NCBI GenBank assembly: GCA_944323425.1
Contig: CALUSL010000007.1
Span: forward strand, 19,261 to 83,260
Length of the DNA stretch: 64,000 nt
From: Candidatus Gastranaerophilales bacterium
GTDB taxonomy: Bacteria > Cyanobacteriota > Vampirovibrionia > Gastranaerophilales > Gastranaerophilaceae
Direction: 5' to 3'
The notes below the pieces were generated by a model. The model was not told the DNA's origin. It ran no database searches and worked only from the letters and a program-made list of their open reading frames with translations. Position 1 is the first letter of the stretch. Every line of letters starts with the position of its first letter. Of the stretch, positions 15,567-23,492 are shown piece by piece. Made by a program: the position numbers and the translations under genes.

Positions 15567-16241
15567 ATGACGATAAGAGTTTTGCTGGTTGAAGACCATA
15601 CAATGATTAGAATGGGGACTGCTCTTGTTATTGAAAAAACAGATGGTATAGAGCTTGTTGCCCAGGCTGAAAACGGTTTGCAGGGAGTTCAGGCAGCAAA
15701 AGAGTTTTTGCCGGATGTTATTCTTATGGATATAGGTTTGCCTGTTATGGATGGAATAGAGGCTACCAGACAAATTAAAGAATTGAACCTGAATTCGAAA
15801 ATTTTGATTTTTACCTCAAGGGAAAATGATGACGATGTATTTGCTGCGCTGGCTGCAGGTGCAGACGGTTATATAATGAAAGGTGCGACACCGGAGCAGC
15901 TGACGTCTGCAATTGTTGCTGTAAACGAGGGTACTGCCTGGCTAGATCCTGCTATTGCCAGACTTGTGCTTTCCAGTGTGCAAAGACAAAATCAAAAAGA
16001 AGAAGAAAATAGCATGTCTCAGCCAAATTTCAAGACAGGTAAAAATTCTTTTGGTTTGACAGATAGAGAAATGGAAGTTTTGGCTTTGATTGTTGATGGA
16101 TTGTCTAATCCTGAAATTGCGCAGAAACTTTTTATTACAAGGGCTACAGCAAAAGCACATGTTCACAGTATCCTACAGAAACTATATGTTGATGACAGGA
16201 CACAGGCTGCTGTAACCGCCATGAGAGAGGGGCTTGTTTAA
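15567..16241 (+). CDS. NarL/FixJ-family response regulator
   Basis: 224 residues. Receiver domain 3-120 with EDH pocket (10-12), phosphoacceptor Asp55 in VILMDIGLPVMDG and Lys104-type switch residue in YIMKGATP. A short linker leads to a LuxR-type helix-turn-helix (about 158-222): LTDREMEVLALIVDGLSNPE, then IAQKLFITRATAKAHVHSIL. It binds DNA as a phosphorylation-dependent dimer. It starts 1 base after the hybrid kinase and 2 bases before a secreted protein gene, so the three form one operon. Target genes cannot be read from the sequence. Confidence 0.93.
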   Translation: MTIRVLLVEDHTMIRMGTALVIEKTDGIELVAQAENGLQGVQAAKEFLPDVILMDIGLPVMDGIEATRQIKELNLNSKILIFTSRENDDDVFAALAAGADGYIMKGATPEQLTSAIVAVNEGTAWLDPAIARLVLSSVQRQNQKEEENSMSQPNFKTGKNSFGLTDREMEVLALIVDGLSNPEIAQKLFITRATAKAHVHSILQKLYVDDRTQAAVTAMREGLV

Positions 16242-16243
16242 AA

Positions 16244-17173
16244 ATGAGACTGGCTTTTCCTGTTGTCGGTTTTTTAATACTGTCCGTATCGCTGGCTCAG
16301 GTAGCTTTTTCAGGTCCGTTTCAGAAAAAGCCAAAGCCTCAGAATAATATGCCTAAAACTATGGAAGAGTATAGAATAGAGGCTGAAAAACAGGCAGAAA
16401 AAAACAAACAGATTCCTCCTCCGCAGGTAGAAAAAGATAAAAAAATTGTAGAAATTCCGGATCCTCAAATAACTCTGCAAAAATACAACAATCCTCCGGG
16501 GCAGGTTGATATAGACCTGTCAAATCTAAAAAAGAAAAGGAAAGTTAATTCTATCGGGGTTGCAAATCCTGATTATAATTTGCTTGCATATACTTCTGTT
16601 TTTTTCTATCCTGCGTCGAAAACAGTGTCTTCCGAACTTTATGTGTTAAGGCTGGATGAATCCGAGCCGGTTAAAGAAAGAATAGCAAACGCAAATATAA
16701 AGGATGGAATTATTTCTCTGTATAAGACGGGTATGGATGCACTTACTGTTGATTTACAAAAGACTTTAACAATAGTTGACTGGTCTGCTGACGGTAAAAG
16801 GCTTGCAATTAAAGAAAAAATTGCATCAATCGAAGACGGTATGTGGAAAACTAATTTACTTGTTTATGATTTTACAACAAGGAAAATGAGGGAATTGCCG
16901 GAAGTTCGTGAAGCAATAAAATATTACTGGCTGAATAATGAAAAATTGGATTTAAATGAAGTACGATGGGATATTTATCCCATAGGATGGGATTCTTTGA
17001 ATCCGGACAGAATTATTGTTTTTGCTTATGCTTATACAGGCGAAAAGCCGAAATATCTCGGTGCCTGGTCGATAGATTATGAAGGGGACAGAACAAAACA
17101 AATGTCTCTTACTGATACAAATTTTGAGGTTGCTCAAAACGGTTCTGCACTCAAACTTATTCCGCCATACTAG
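16244..17173 (+). CDS. Exported protein of unknown function, TolB/WD40-like strands
   Basis: 309 residues with a Sec-type signal peptide (MRLAFPVVGFLILSVSLAQV, cleavage near FSGP). A Pro/Lys/Gln-rich segment (25-75) is followed by a beta-rich region with repeated hydrophobic-Asp-Trp-Ser pattern, for example TLTIVDWSADGKRLAIKEKI (about 185-204) and WDIYPIGWDSLNPDRIIVFA (about 243-262), recalling beta-propeller blades of TolB-like proteins. No catalytic motif was found. It is the third gene of the two-component operon, so it may be an effector or auxiliary sensor in the envelope. Its end overlaps the convergent transporter gene by 17 bases. Confidence 0.65.
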   Translation: MRLAFPVVGFLILSVSLAQVAFSGPFQKKPKPQNNMPKTMEEYRIEAEKQAEKNKQIPPPQVEKDKKIVEIPDPQITLQKYNNPPGQVDIDLSNLKKKRKVNSIGVANPDYNLLAYTSVFFYPASKTVSSELYVLRLDESEPVKERIANANIKDGIISLYKTGMDALTVDLQKTLTIVDWSADGKRLAIKEKIASIEDGMWKTNLLVYDFTTRKMRELPEVREAIKYYWLNNEKLDLNEVRWDIYPIGWDSLNPDRIIVFAYAYTGEKPKYLGAWSIDYEGDRTKQMSLTDTNFEVAQNGSALKLIPPY

Positions 17174-18065
17174 GAAGATTAATATGTTGTGTCTCAAGAG
17201 GTTCAACATGTATTGTGACTTCTGTGTTTCCAAGGTGGTTTTCTATATCCTTTTCTAATTCATCACACAAATCGTGTGCGAATTTTATAGTTCTTTCACC
17301 TTCCAGTATAAGTGTTATATTTATTTCTTTATTCTTTCCTGCTTTACGCGTCTTTATTTCTTTAATTCCGCATATTCCATGTTCATTATATTTTTTTATA
17401 ATTTCTTTAATTTCATCGATATTTTTTTCTGGCAATGAACCGTCCAGCAGGTTGTTAACGGATTCCTTGCAGATTTTAAATCCGGTATAAAAAATTATGG
17501 ATGATACAACTATCGCCAGTATAGGGTCAATAATATGAATTCCCGTATAATGAATGCAAATAAGCCCTATAAACACGGTAAGAGAGGAATAAATGTCAGT
17601 GTTTAAATGTTCGGCGTCAGCATAAAGTGCCATTGAATCAGTATTTTTTGCAACTTTCATTAAATATGCACTAACAATTATATTCACAATAACTGATACT
17701 AACATAACACCCATTGCAAGATATCCGTTTGACATCGGTTCAGAGGCACCTGTGAATTTTTTTACAACCTCGTAGATAATATAGAACGCTGCTAATATTA
17801 TTAACAATCCTTCGACCAGCCCTGAAAAATCTTCATATTTTCCGTGTCCGAACTGATGATCTGTGTCAGCCGGTTGTTCTGACTTATGTACAGAAAACAG
17901 GGTTATTATTGAGGCGAGCATGTCGCTGCAGGAATGAATTGCTTCTGATATTATACTGATACTTCCGGATATGTATCCGACTATGAGTTTTAGGATAATT
18001 AGAAGTGCATTTGACGCAACAGAAAGTTTTGCTGCTAATTTTTTGTTTTGAAAAAGTTGTTTCAT
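17157..18065 (-). CDS. Cation diffusion facilitator transporter, Zn-type site
   Basis: 302 residues, normal CDF length. Six membrane helices (about 12-200) precede a cytoplasmic ferredoxin-like domain (210-292). The helix-2 metal site reads IHSCSDML (His-x3-Asp) and the helix-5 site reads DAEHLNTDIYSS (His-x3-Asp). In characterised CDF exporters, two HxxxD sites favour zinc over iron or manganese. The family block PADTDHQFGHGKYEDFSG (about 65-82) is present. It probably exports Zn2+ from the cytoplasm in exchange for protons. It is adjacent to flagellar chaperone genes, which share its strand, but no functional link is apparent. Confidence 0.92.
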   Translation of the reverse strand: MKQLFQNKKLAAKLSVASNALLIILKLIVGYISGSISIISEAIHSCSDMLASIITLFSVHKSEQPADTDHQFGHGKYEDFSGLVEGLLIILAAFYIIYEVVKKFTGASEPMSNGYLAMGVMLVSVIVNIIVSAYLMKVAKNTDSMALYADAEHLNTDIYSSLTVFIGLICIHYTGIHIIDPILAIVVSSIIFYTGFKICKESVNNLLDGSLPEKNIDEIKEIIKKYNEHGICGIKEIKTRKAGKNKEINITLILEGERTIKFAHDLCDELEKDIENHLGNTEVTIHVEPLETQHINLPSMAE

Positions 18066-18439
18066 TATTCTCTAAAATCCAGAATTTTTCCCTGAACAGC
18101 TTCTGCGCCGGAATACGCACTGACCAGTTTTGTGTTTTTTGAGGTTTTGTGTAATTCTTTTTTTATTTCATCTCTGACAAGAGTAAGCGCGTTTATATTT
18201 GCTCTCTCCTGCTCATCAATTTTTTTGCATATTTCTTCAAGTTCTGAAAGATCGACGGAGTTGTTTACCAGTTTTTTTACAAGTTCATTTGACTGAGCTA
18301 GTAATTGATCCTTTTTGTTCAGATATGCGATTAATTCGTTGTATAATTCACGGTCAATAAGCTGTCCTATCTGAATAGAAAGCTCGTAAAGCTGTCCGTA
18401 TAATATTTTTAAGTTATTTAAATCTGGATTTTTTTTCAT
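18065..18439 (-). CDS. Helical protein, probable FliT/FlgN-type flagellar chaperone
   Basis: 124 residues, almost entirely alpha-helical, with no signal or membrane segment. The pattern of long amphipathic helices (LKILYGQLYELSIQIGQLID and ELIAYLNKKDQLLAQSNELV, then KKIDEQERANINALTLVRDE) resembles FliT/FlgN export chaperones. These shield the caps and hook-filament junction proteins before export. It overlaps fliS by 4 bases; fliS-fliT is a classical gene pair. Sequence identity to FliT could not be verified, so the call rests on fold type and position. Downstream it touches the CDF transporter gene by 1 base. Confidence 0.55.
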   Translation of the reverse strand: MKKNPDLNNLKILYGQLYELSIQIGQLIDRELYNELIAYLNKKDQLLAQSNELVKKLVNNSVDLSELEEICKKIDEQERANINALTLVRDEIKKELHKTSKNTKLVSAYSGAEAVQGKILDFRE

Positions 18440-18945
18440 GCATATTCTCCATCATCGGATTCATCATCATCGTCATCTGAATCGTCAGTATCGTCTTGCT
18501 CTTCATCGTCTTCTTCGTATTCGTTATTTTTTGAATATTTATCGGTAGTGTAACTATCCAGCACACCGCCTGATGCTTTAAATTTTTGTATAGCTTCCCT
18601 CCATGTGTCTCTGAGCGCGGTGACATGTCTGATTACTTCATCAAGATAGTCCTCACGTTTTTTTATATTTGCCTCAAGAAGCCTTCTGTTCAAATAATCA
18701 TAAAGAGAAAACAGGTTTTTTGCAAAAGTTCCGCCGTTTTCCATATCAAGTGTTGCCTGAAATTCTGTAATAATATTTTGAGCTTTTACTATATTATTGT
18801 GAATTTTTTCTATATTTTTTTCTGCAAATCCCTGTTTTGCAAGGTGCAAAAATTTTACCGCACCATCATATAACATTAGAAGAATTTGTTCTCTTGGTGC
18901 TGTTTCTACTTGAGTTTGTTTGTATTGTTTTAAATATGGATTCAT
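18436..18945 (-). CDS. fliS: Flagellar secretion chaperone FliS with acidic tail
   Basis: 169 residues. The family start MNPYLKQYKQTQVETAPREQ followed by LLMLYDGAVKFL is plain, so the ATG at 18945 with a GAGAAG ribosome binding site is preferred to the longer open frame beginning at 19029. FliS binds the flagellin C terminus and keeps it unpolymerised before export. The four-helix body covers about 1-125 (ETAPREQ, LYDYLNRRLLEANIKK). The last 30 residues are almost pure Asp/Glu/Ser, an unusual extension that is probably disordered. It overlaps the next helical chaperone gene by 4 bases. Confidence 0.93.
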   Translation of the reverse strand: MNPYLKQYKQTQVETAPREQILLMLYDGAVKFLHLAKQGFAEKNIEKIHNNIVKAQNIITEFQATLDMENGGTFAKNLFSLYDYLNRRLLEANIKKREDYLDEVIRHVTALRDTWREAIQKFKASGGVLDSYTTDKYSKNNEYEEDDEEQDDTDDSDDDDDESDDGEYA

Positions 18946-19029
18946 ATTGCTTCTCAGTAAAAATTTAGCATGTTTATTACGTGATGTCGAATGCAACTTT
19001 AATCCATTGATTATAACAATAAAATTCAA

Positions 19030-19080
19030 AAAAAGTAAAGAGTCGTATAAATGATATTTGAAACGACCCTTTACTTTTTG
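19030..19080 (-). terminator. Intrinsic terminator of rpmB
   Basis: AAAAGTAAAGAGTCGT (19031-19046) pairs with ACGACCCTTTACTTTT (19063-19078), with one mismatch. Read on the minus strand, a T-rich run follows the stem, after the rpmB stop at 19102. It separates rpmB from fliS. Confidence 0.75.
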
Positions 19081-19101
19081 TTTTTCTGGTTTAAATCTTT
19101 T

Positions 19102-19293
19102 TTATACAGCGCGTTGAACTTTTCCTGCTCTTATGCAAGAAGTACATACATTAATTCTTTTAACTGTACCGTTTTGCATAACTTTTACAGATTGCAGATT
19201 GGGTTCTTGTCTGTGCACATTTTGTTTATGTGAAAAAGAAATTTTTGCTGCTTTTAAAGATTTTTTACCGCATACATCACACTGTTTTGACAT
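19102..19293 (-). CDS. rpmB: 50S ribosomal protein L28, zinc-binding form
   Basis: 63 residues. The N terminus MSKQCDVCGKKSLKAAKISF and the VCTSCIRAGKVQ block are the L28 core. Two Cys pairs (CDVC and CTSC) form a likely zinc ribbon, marking the C+ version of L28. The start is the ATG at 19293, preceded by AAAGGGAAC; the open frame continues upstream to 19362 but without family similarity. It is a structural component of the large subunit, transcribed alone with its own terminator. Confidence 0.93.
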   Translation of the reverse strand: MSKQCDVCGKKSLKAAKISFSHKQNVHRQEPNLQSVKVMQNGTVKRINVCTSCIRAGKVQRAV

Positions 19294-19384
19294 AGTGTTC
19301 CCTTTCAATCGTTTATATTGCTTTTTAAGCATACTTGAAAAAAGTTTTAATATCAAGCCCAAATTTAATGAGCTTAAAAGAATT

Positions 19385-20095
19385 TTACTTAATCAAGTCT
19401 TTCATATCTTTTACAGCGATATCTAGACCGTCAAAAATAGCCTTAGCAATTATGTTATGCCCTATGTTTAGTTCATTCAGACCGTCAATTTCTTTCATTC
19501 TGTGAACATTTTCATAGGTAAGTCCATGACCGGCGTTTACGCCTAATCCAAGAATTGTTGCATAATCAGCTGCATCCTTCAGCTTCTGAAACTCTTTTTC
19601 TTCTTCCGGTGTTCCGAATGCTTCGGAATATCTTCCGGTGTGCAATTCAATGTATTGAGCTCCTGTTTTTTCAGCGGCAGCCACCTGTTCCCTGTTTGGA
19701 TCAATAAAAAGGCTGACGACTATGCCCGCATCAACAAGCGGTTTTACAAACGCCGTTATTTTTTCCAGCTGTCCTGCTACATCAAGACCACCTTCTGTTG
19801 TTAGTTCCTGTCTTTTTTCAGGCACAATACAACAGTTATCCGGTAATAGTCTCAGTGCAATTTTTTGCATTTCATCAGTTGCCGCCATTTCGAGATTCAG
19901 TCTTACATATAGTATTTTTTTTAGAGCTTCGACATCCGCATCTTTTATATGCCTTCTATCTTCTCTAAGATGAACAGTTATTGCGTCTGCTCCAGCTTTT
20001 TCGCAAACAACAGCTGCTTCAACTACATCCGGAGCAGCTCCTCCTCTTGCATTTCTTAGTGTTGCAACGTGATCAATATTTACACCTAATAACAT
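19385..20095 (-). CDS. pdxJ: Pyridoxine 5'-phosphate synthase
   Basis: 236 residues, a TIM-barrel enzyme that condenses 1-deoxy-xylulose 5-phosphate with 3-amino-1-hydroxyacetone phosphate to make pyridoxine 5'-phosphate (DXP-dependent vitamin B6 route). Diagnostic blocks: [20 protein letters not shown] (2-21), [14 protein letters not shown] (about 39-52), [20 protein letters not shown] (88-107), [11 protein letters not shown] (about 148-158) and [14 protein letters not shown] (about 179-192). Length and motifs are normal. It is followed downstream by rpmB but with a 91-base gap, and its upstream neighbour is a pseudopilin. Confidence 0.96.
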   Translation of the reverse strand: MLLGVNIDHVATLRNARGGAAPDVVEAAVVCEKAGADAITVHLREDRRHIKDADVEALKKILYVRLNLEMAATDEMQKIALRLLPDNCCIVPEKRQELTTEGGLDVAGQLEKITAFVKPLVDAGIVVSLFIDPNREQVAAAEKTGAQYIELHTGRYSEAFGTPEEEKEFQKLKDAADYATILGLGVNAGHGLTYENVHRMKEIDGLNELNIGHNIIAKAIFDGLDIAVKDMKDLIK

Positions 20096-20126
20096 AATTT
20101 TACTTCCTTATCTGTTCCTAAAATTA

Positions 20127-20160
20127 CTTTAGCCGGCTCACCGTAGCGAGCGGGCTAAAG
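20127..20160 (-). terminator. Hairpin after the pseudopilin gene
   Basis: CTTTAGCC (20127-20134) pairs with GGCTAAAG (20153-20160), with an inner GCTC/GAGC stem. On the minus strand the stem is followed by TAATTTTAGG, a weak U-tract, after the pseudopilin stop at 20192. The GTGAGC sequence in its loop also occurs in the terminal repeats near 63.8 kb. Confidence 0.55.
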
Positions 20161-20191
20161 TTTCATTAAATTATTCTATATAATTATAGTA

Positions 20192-20794
20192 TTAACGGGA
20201 TATTGCGGATTGGTAGTAGCAAGGCGGATATTTACATTCAGCAGAGACTGAAGTATAGTCTTCGTTTGGGTATGGTAATGCTGTAATTGGTTTTTTGCTT
20301 CCGTCATTGTATTCTCCATCTTTGTCTGCAGAGAATATACACCAGCGGTCTTTTCCGAATTTGTTCGGTCCCTTCATCCCGTTTGTATCAACAGCAAATC
20401 CCCATACCTGATTTGTCGGCAGTGCCCAGGCTATACCTGAAATATCAACAAATACATTGTCAGAAGCCGGACATGGTCCCTGGTCGTCAGCGTTGTAATC
20501 CCAGCAGTCAGTTGCTGATCCGTTTTCTGAGCAATCTTTTGCTATATTAAAATATTTTTTGAAGTTGTCAAAAGATTTATTAATATTATTACGTTTATAT
20601 GTATTTTCTGCATTCATTCTGTCAATTGTTTGGGCAAATATAGAGACAGCTTTTTTGTACTGTGCGAAATATTGTTTGTCGTTTGTTGAATTATTGAGAG
20701 CCGGAATAGTGAGTGAAGCAATTACACCGATAATAACAAGGGTCGTCAATGCTTCTGCAAGAGTAAATCCGCTTTTTGTCTTAGTGCTTTTCAT
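20192..20794 (-). CDS. Type IV pilin-like protein (pseudopilin)
   Basis: 200 residues. A class III prepilin leader, SGFTLAEALTTLVIIGVIAS (8-27), has the Gly-Phe processing site, Glu at mature position 5 and a long hydrophobic alpha-1 helix. Prepilin peptidase should cleave after Gly9 and methylate the new Phe. The globular part is Cys-containing (DCSENGSATDCWDYN, CPAS, CIFS, CKYPPCYY), suggesting disulphide bonds after export. It could be a pilus subunit, a competence pseudopilin or a type II secretion pseudopilin; no assembly ATPase or secretin is nearby to decide. Confidence 0.82.
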   Translation of the reverse strand: MKSTKTKSGFTLAEALTTLVIIGVIASLTIPALNNSTNDKQYFAQYKKAVSIFAQTIDRMNAENTYKRNNINKSFDNFKKYFNIAKDCSENGSATDCWDYNADDQGPCPASDNVFVDISGIAWALPTNQVWGFAVDTNGMKGPNKFGKDRWCIFSADKDGEYNDGSKKPITALPYPNEDYTSVSAECKYPPCYYQSAISR

Positions 20795-20884
20795 AATAAA
20801 TTCCTCTTTTTACTAATTCTTAAAATTTAAACTATTTAAACTATTCAAAAAAATATTGTTAGTATATAATTTATTGTAGCATGT

Positions 20885-20913
20885 TTGTATTTGTGAAACA
20901 ATAATGTTATTAT
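20885..20913 (+). promoter_or_regulatory. Predicted atp operon promoter
   Basis: TTGTAT (20885-20890), 17 bases, TATTAT (20908-20913). The spacer contains TTGTGAA (20891-20897), a Rex-like half-site. The ATG of atpB at 20938 is preceded by AGAGG (20926-20930). Confidence 0.5.
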
Positions 20914-20937
20914 AACCACGGAAATAGAGGAAAAAAC

Positions 20938-21624
20938 ATGTCAGAAGGTCACTGGATAGCAAACATAGGTAATTTTAGTTTTAACGTTGATACGCTGATT
21001 ACCATGTGGATTACGATGGCAATACTTATACTGTTTGCCTTTTTAGCAACGAGAAAACTTTCTATTATTCCTACAAAAATGCAATCTATTGCTGAGGGTA
21101 TACTTCGCTTCTTCGGTGGTCTTACGGAATCTATGATAGGAAAAACAGGAGCGAAGCATGTACCGTTGATTGCTTCTCTGTTTCTGTTCATTGTTACCGC
21201 AAACCTTATGGGACAGCTGCCATGGAAAATTTATCATCTTAAACAGGGTGAGCTGGCTTCTCCTACAAATGACATTAATATGACGGCAGGAATGGCAATT
21301 CTTGTCTTAATATATTATGTATATCAAGGTGTAAGAGCAAAAGGCATCAGATACTTTTTGCGCAGTTTTAATCCAATAGATATTGTTGAAGCAATAGTTG
21401 AGCTTGCAGAAATGGTTATTCGTCCTTTCACTCTGGCTCTCCGACTTTTTGCCAATATCCTAGCAGGTGAATTGCTGGTTGCGGCTTTTGTTGGTATTTT
21501 TGCATATCTTCTTCCGCTTCCGATAATGTTATTTGAAGTTTTTGTAGCTTTTGTTCAGGCACTTGTATTTACGATGCTGGCTACAGCATATGTTGCTCTC
21601 GCTACGGCGGAGGATGAACACTAG
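20938..21624 (+). CDS. atpB: ATP synthase F0 subunit a
   Basis: 228 residues, membrane stator subunit that carries the two proton half-channels. Conserved helix blocks are present: ITANLMGQLPW-like motif FIVTANLMGQLPWKIYHL (about 84-101), the essential Arg in LALRLFANILAGELL (about 161-175), where ALRLFAN is diagnostic, and FVQALVFTMLATAYVALA (about 203-220). The start has AGAGG 7 bases upstream. It opens the a-c-b'-b-delta-alpha-gamma operon typical of Cyanobacteriota; an atpI gene is not visible upstream. Confidence 0.97.
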   Translation: MSEGHWIANIGNFSFNVDTLITMWITMAILILFAFLATRKLSIIPTKMQSIAEGILRFFGGLTESMIGKTGAKHVPLIASLFLFIVTANLMGQLPWKIYHLKQGELASPTNDINMTAGMAILVLIYYVYQGVRAKGIRYFLRSFNPIDIVEAIVELAEMVIRPFTLALRLFANILAGELLVAAFVGIFAYLLPLPIMLFEVFVAFVQALVFTMLATAYVALATAEDEH

Positions 21625-21675
21625 AAAGATTTTGTTGAAACGTACAAGCTAAATCAGATAAAAAAGGAGAAAATT

Positions 21676-21927
21676 ATGGCAGTAGAACAATTGACAACAG
21701 TAACAGGCAGTCTTGCTGATATCGGTGCAGGTCTTGCAATCGGTTTCGGTGCAATCGGTGCTGGTTTAGGTATCGGTGTTGCGACAAAAGGACTTTTGGA
21801 AGCTATTTCAAGACAACCTGAAATTGCCGGTAAAGCGGTAGGTTTCTTCCTTTTGGGTGCAGCTCTTGCAGAAGCTTGTGCTATTTACGGTTTGTTTATC
21901 GCTATGAAATTGAGCGGTATGATTTAG
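21676..21927 (+). CDS. atpE: ATP synthase F0 subunit c
   Basis: 83 residues, two-helix hairpin that forms the rotor ring. Helix 1 is Gly-rich (FGAIGAGLGIGVATKGLLEA), the polar loop is ISRQPEIAGK, and the carboxylate is Glu66 in GAALAEACAIYGLF. A sodium-type c subunit would have Gln in helix 1 and Ser/Thr after the Glu; here the positions hold Ile and Ala-Cys, so the ring most likely binds protons. It has a strong ribosome binding site (AAGGAG, 21664-21669), fitting its high copy number per complex. Confidence 0.97.
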   Translation: MAVEQLTTVTGSLADIGAGLAIGFGAIGAGLGIGVATKGLLEAISRQPEIAGKAVGFFLLGAALAEACAIYGLFIAMKLSGMI

Positions 21928-21949
21928 TTCTTTTTTTGAGGCAGTTTAA

Positions 21950-22426
21950 ATGGAATTCAATGCAACATTATTAGTTTCATCAATAAGTTTTGTAATTTTT
22001 GTTATCATTATGAACCAGATATTGTATAAGCCAATATTGGCTATAATGCAACAACGTAAGGATTATATTGACAACAACAAATTGGCTGTTGATGAACATA
22101 AAAAACACGCAAAGGAGCTTCTCGATAATAAAGATAAAAAAATTGTCGAGGCTAATAAGAAATCACGAGATATTGTTGCAGCGACCGTTGAATCCTTAAA
22201 AGAAGAAGAATCAAGAATGCTCGGAAATACGAGAGCCGAGATGAACAGCTATTTTAACGATAAAAAACGGATTATAGCGGATGAAAAGAATAATACTGTA
22301 AACAATCTGGCTTTTAATGTTGCGGATATTGCAAACAATATTACAACAAAACTGGTCGGCTACGGTGTAGCTTTTGACCCGTTGAGCGAAGATGAAGTTA
22401 AAGAGGTGATTAGAAAGAATGCTTGA
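21950..22426 (+). CDS. atpF': ATP synthase F0 subunit b' (first of two b-type subunits)
   Basis: 158 residues. One N-terminal membrane helix (LLVSSISFVIFVIIMNQILY, about 7-26) is followed by a long charged helix (30-150) that forms the peripheral stalk. The motif NQILYKPILAIMQQRKDYID is typical of b/b' subunits. Two successive, divergent b genes between c and delta mark the heterodimeric stalk of cyanobacteria and plastids (also found in some photosynthetic alphaproteobacteria). It overlaps the next b gene by 8 bases. Confidence 0.9.
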   Translation: MEFNATLLVSSISFVIFVIIMNQILYKPILAIMQQRKDYIDNNKLAVDEHKKHAKELLDNKDKKIVEANKKSRDIVAATVESLKEEESRMLGNTRAEMNSYFNDKKRIIADEKNNTVNNLAFNVADIANNITTKLVGYGVAFDPLSEDEVKEVIRKNA

Positions 22427-22922
22427 TTTAAGTTGGAATAATATATTACATTCGAATGCGATTAACTTCGTTATAATGGTGGCTTTCTTTCTTTTCATCG
22501 CTTATAAGATGAAAGTTTCGCAGGCTGTTGAAAATCACAGAGCTTCAATACAAAAAACTATTGAAGATTCTGATCTTCTGAAGAAGGATTCTGCTGAAGA
22601 GTTACAAAAAGTTGAAAAATCTTTGGAAAATCTTCCGCAGGAACTTGAGGGTATTTTGAAAAATGCCGAGCAGACGGCAAAGGCTTATGAATCAAAAACA
22701 AAGGCTGAAATAGACAAACTTGTTCAGTCAATAAAAGACAATACGGAAAAACAGATTAGCGCTGAAGAAAAGCATACGAATTCTGTTGTACTGAAAAATG
22801 CCGGTAATGCATCTGTAGAGGTTGCGCAGAAGCAGGTTATGAAAGCTTTGGAACGGGACAATTCTCTCCATCGCAAATTTATTAGTGATTTTATTAATGA
22901 AATAGACGGGCTTGAAGTTTAA
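22419..22922 (+). CDS. atpF: ATP synthase F0 subunit b
   Basis: 167 residues. A membrane helix (NAINFVIMVAFFLFIAYKM, about 10-28) leads into a long amphipathic charged helix rich in Lys, Glu and Gln, as expected of the stator stalk. It differs clearly from the preceding b' product, supporting a heterodimer. Overlaps both neighbours (8 bases with b', 1 base with delta), indicating translational coupling and matched stoichiometry. Confidence 0.9.
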   Translation: MLDLSWNNILHSNAINFVIMVAFFLFIAYKMKVSQAVENHRASIQKTIEDSDLLKKDSAEELQKVEKSLENLPQELEGILKNAEQTAKAYESKTKAEIDKLVQSIKDNTEKQISAEEKHTNSVVLKNAGNASVEVAQKQVMKALERDNSLHRKFISDFINEIDGLEV

Positions 22923-23473
22923 TGACAACAAATATAGACAAAAGGTTAATATCATTATCAAGAAGATATTCAGATGCAATTTTAGATATTGCAAAAGAAA
23001 AAAATGAACTGGACAATGTTTTTAGTGATTTGAAAAATGTTGTCACGGTTTATGATTATTCTGATGAGATGAGAGAGTTTCTTGCTCATCCGGCTATATC
23101 TCATAAGGACAAAAAAGAGCTTATCCAATCTGTTTTTGAGGGGAAAATCTCTACTGTAACATTGAACCTTTTGTATACTCTTGTTGATAAAAACAAATTT
23201 AACCTTATTGACACAATTCTGTTTTGTTATGAAAATTCTCTCAATGAGGCTAAAAATATATTAAAGGTCGATGTTATTTCTGCTGTGGAAATAGACAATG
23301 ACCTTAAAGAAAATCTGAAATTGAAGCTTGAATCGAAACTGAAAAAATCAGTTGCTTTGAATTATGAAATCAGACCGGAAATTATTGCAGGTCTTATACT
23401 AAAAATCAAAGACAAAACTATAGACGGTTCGATGGCTCATAAGCTTCAGGCTATGAAAAAGCAATTAGCGTAA
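22922..23473 (+). CDS. atpH: ATP synthase F1 subunit delta
   Basis: 183 residues. An N-terminal helical bundle ([20 protein letters not shown], 13-32) contacts alpha subunits and a C-terminal part with the family block [20 protein letters not shown] (about 157-176) connects to the b stalk. It caps F1 and couples it to the stator. Length and block spacing are normal. It is located before atpA with a 19-base gap that contains AAGGAAG. Confidence 0.95.
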   Translation: MTTNIDKRLISLSRRYSDAILDIAKEKNELDNVFSDLKNVVTVYDYSDEMREFLAHPAISHKDKKELIQSVFEGKISTVTLNLLYTLVDKNKFNLIDTILFCYENSLNEAKNILKVDVISAVEIDNDLKENLKLKLESKLKKSVALNYEIRPEIIAGLILKIKDKTIDGSMAHKLQAMKKQLA

Positions 23474-23492
23474 ATATATAAGGAAGAACAAA

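Noticed and set aside
20127..20160. Copy of the terminal 89-bp repeat
   Set aside because: Shares only TAGCC and GTGAGC words; the rest differs and it fits a terminator hairpin.
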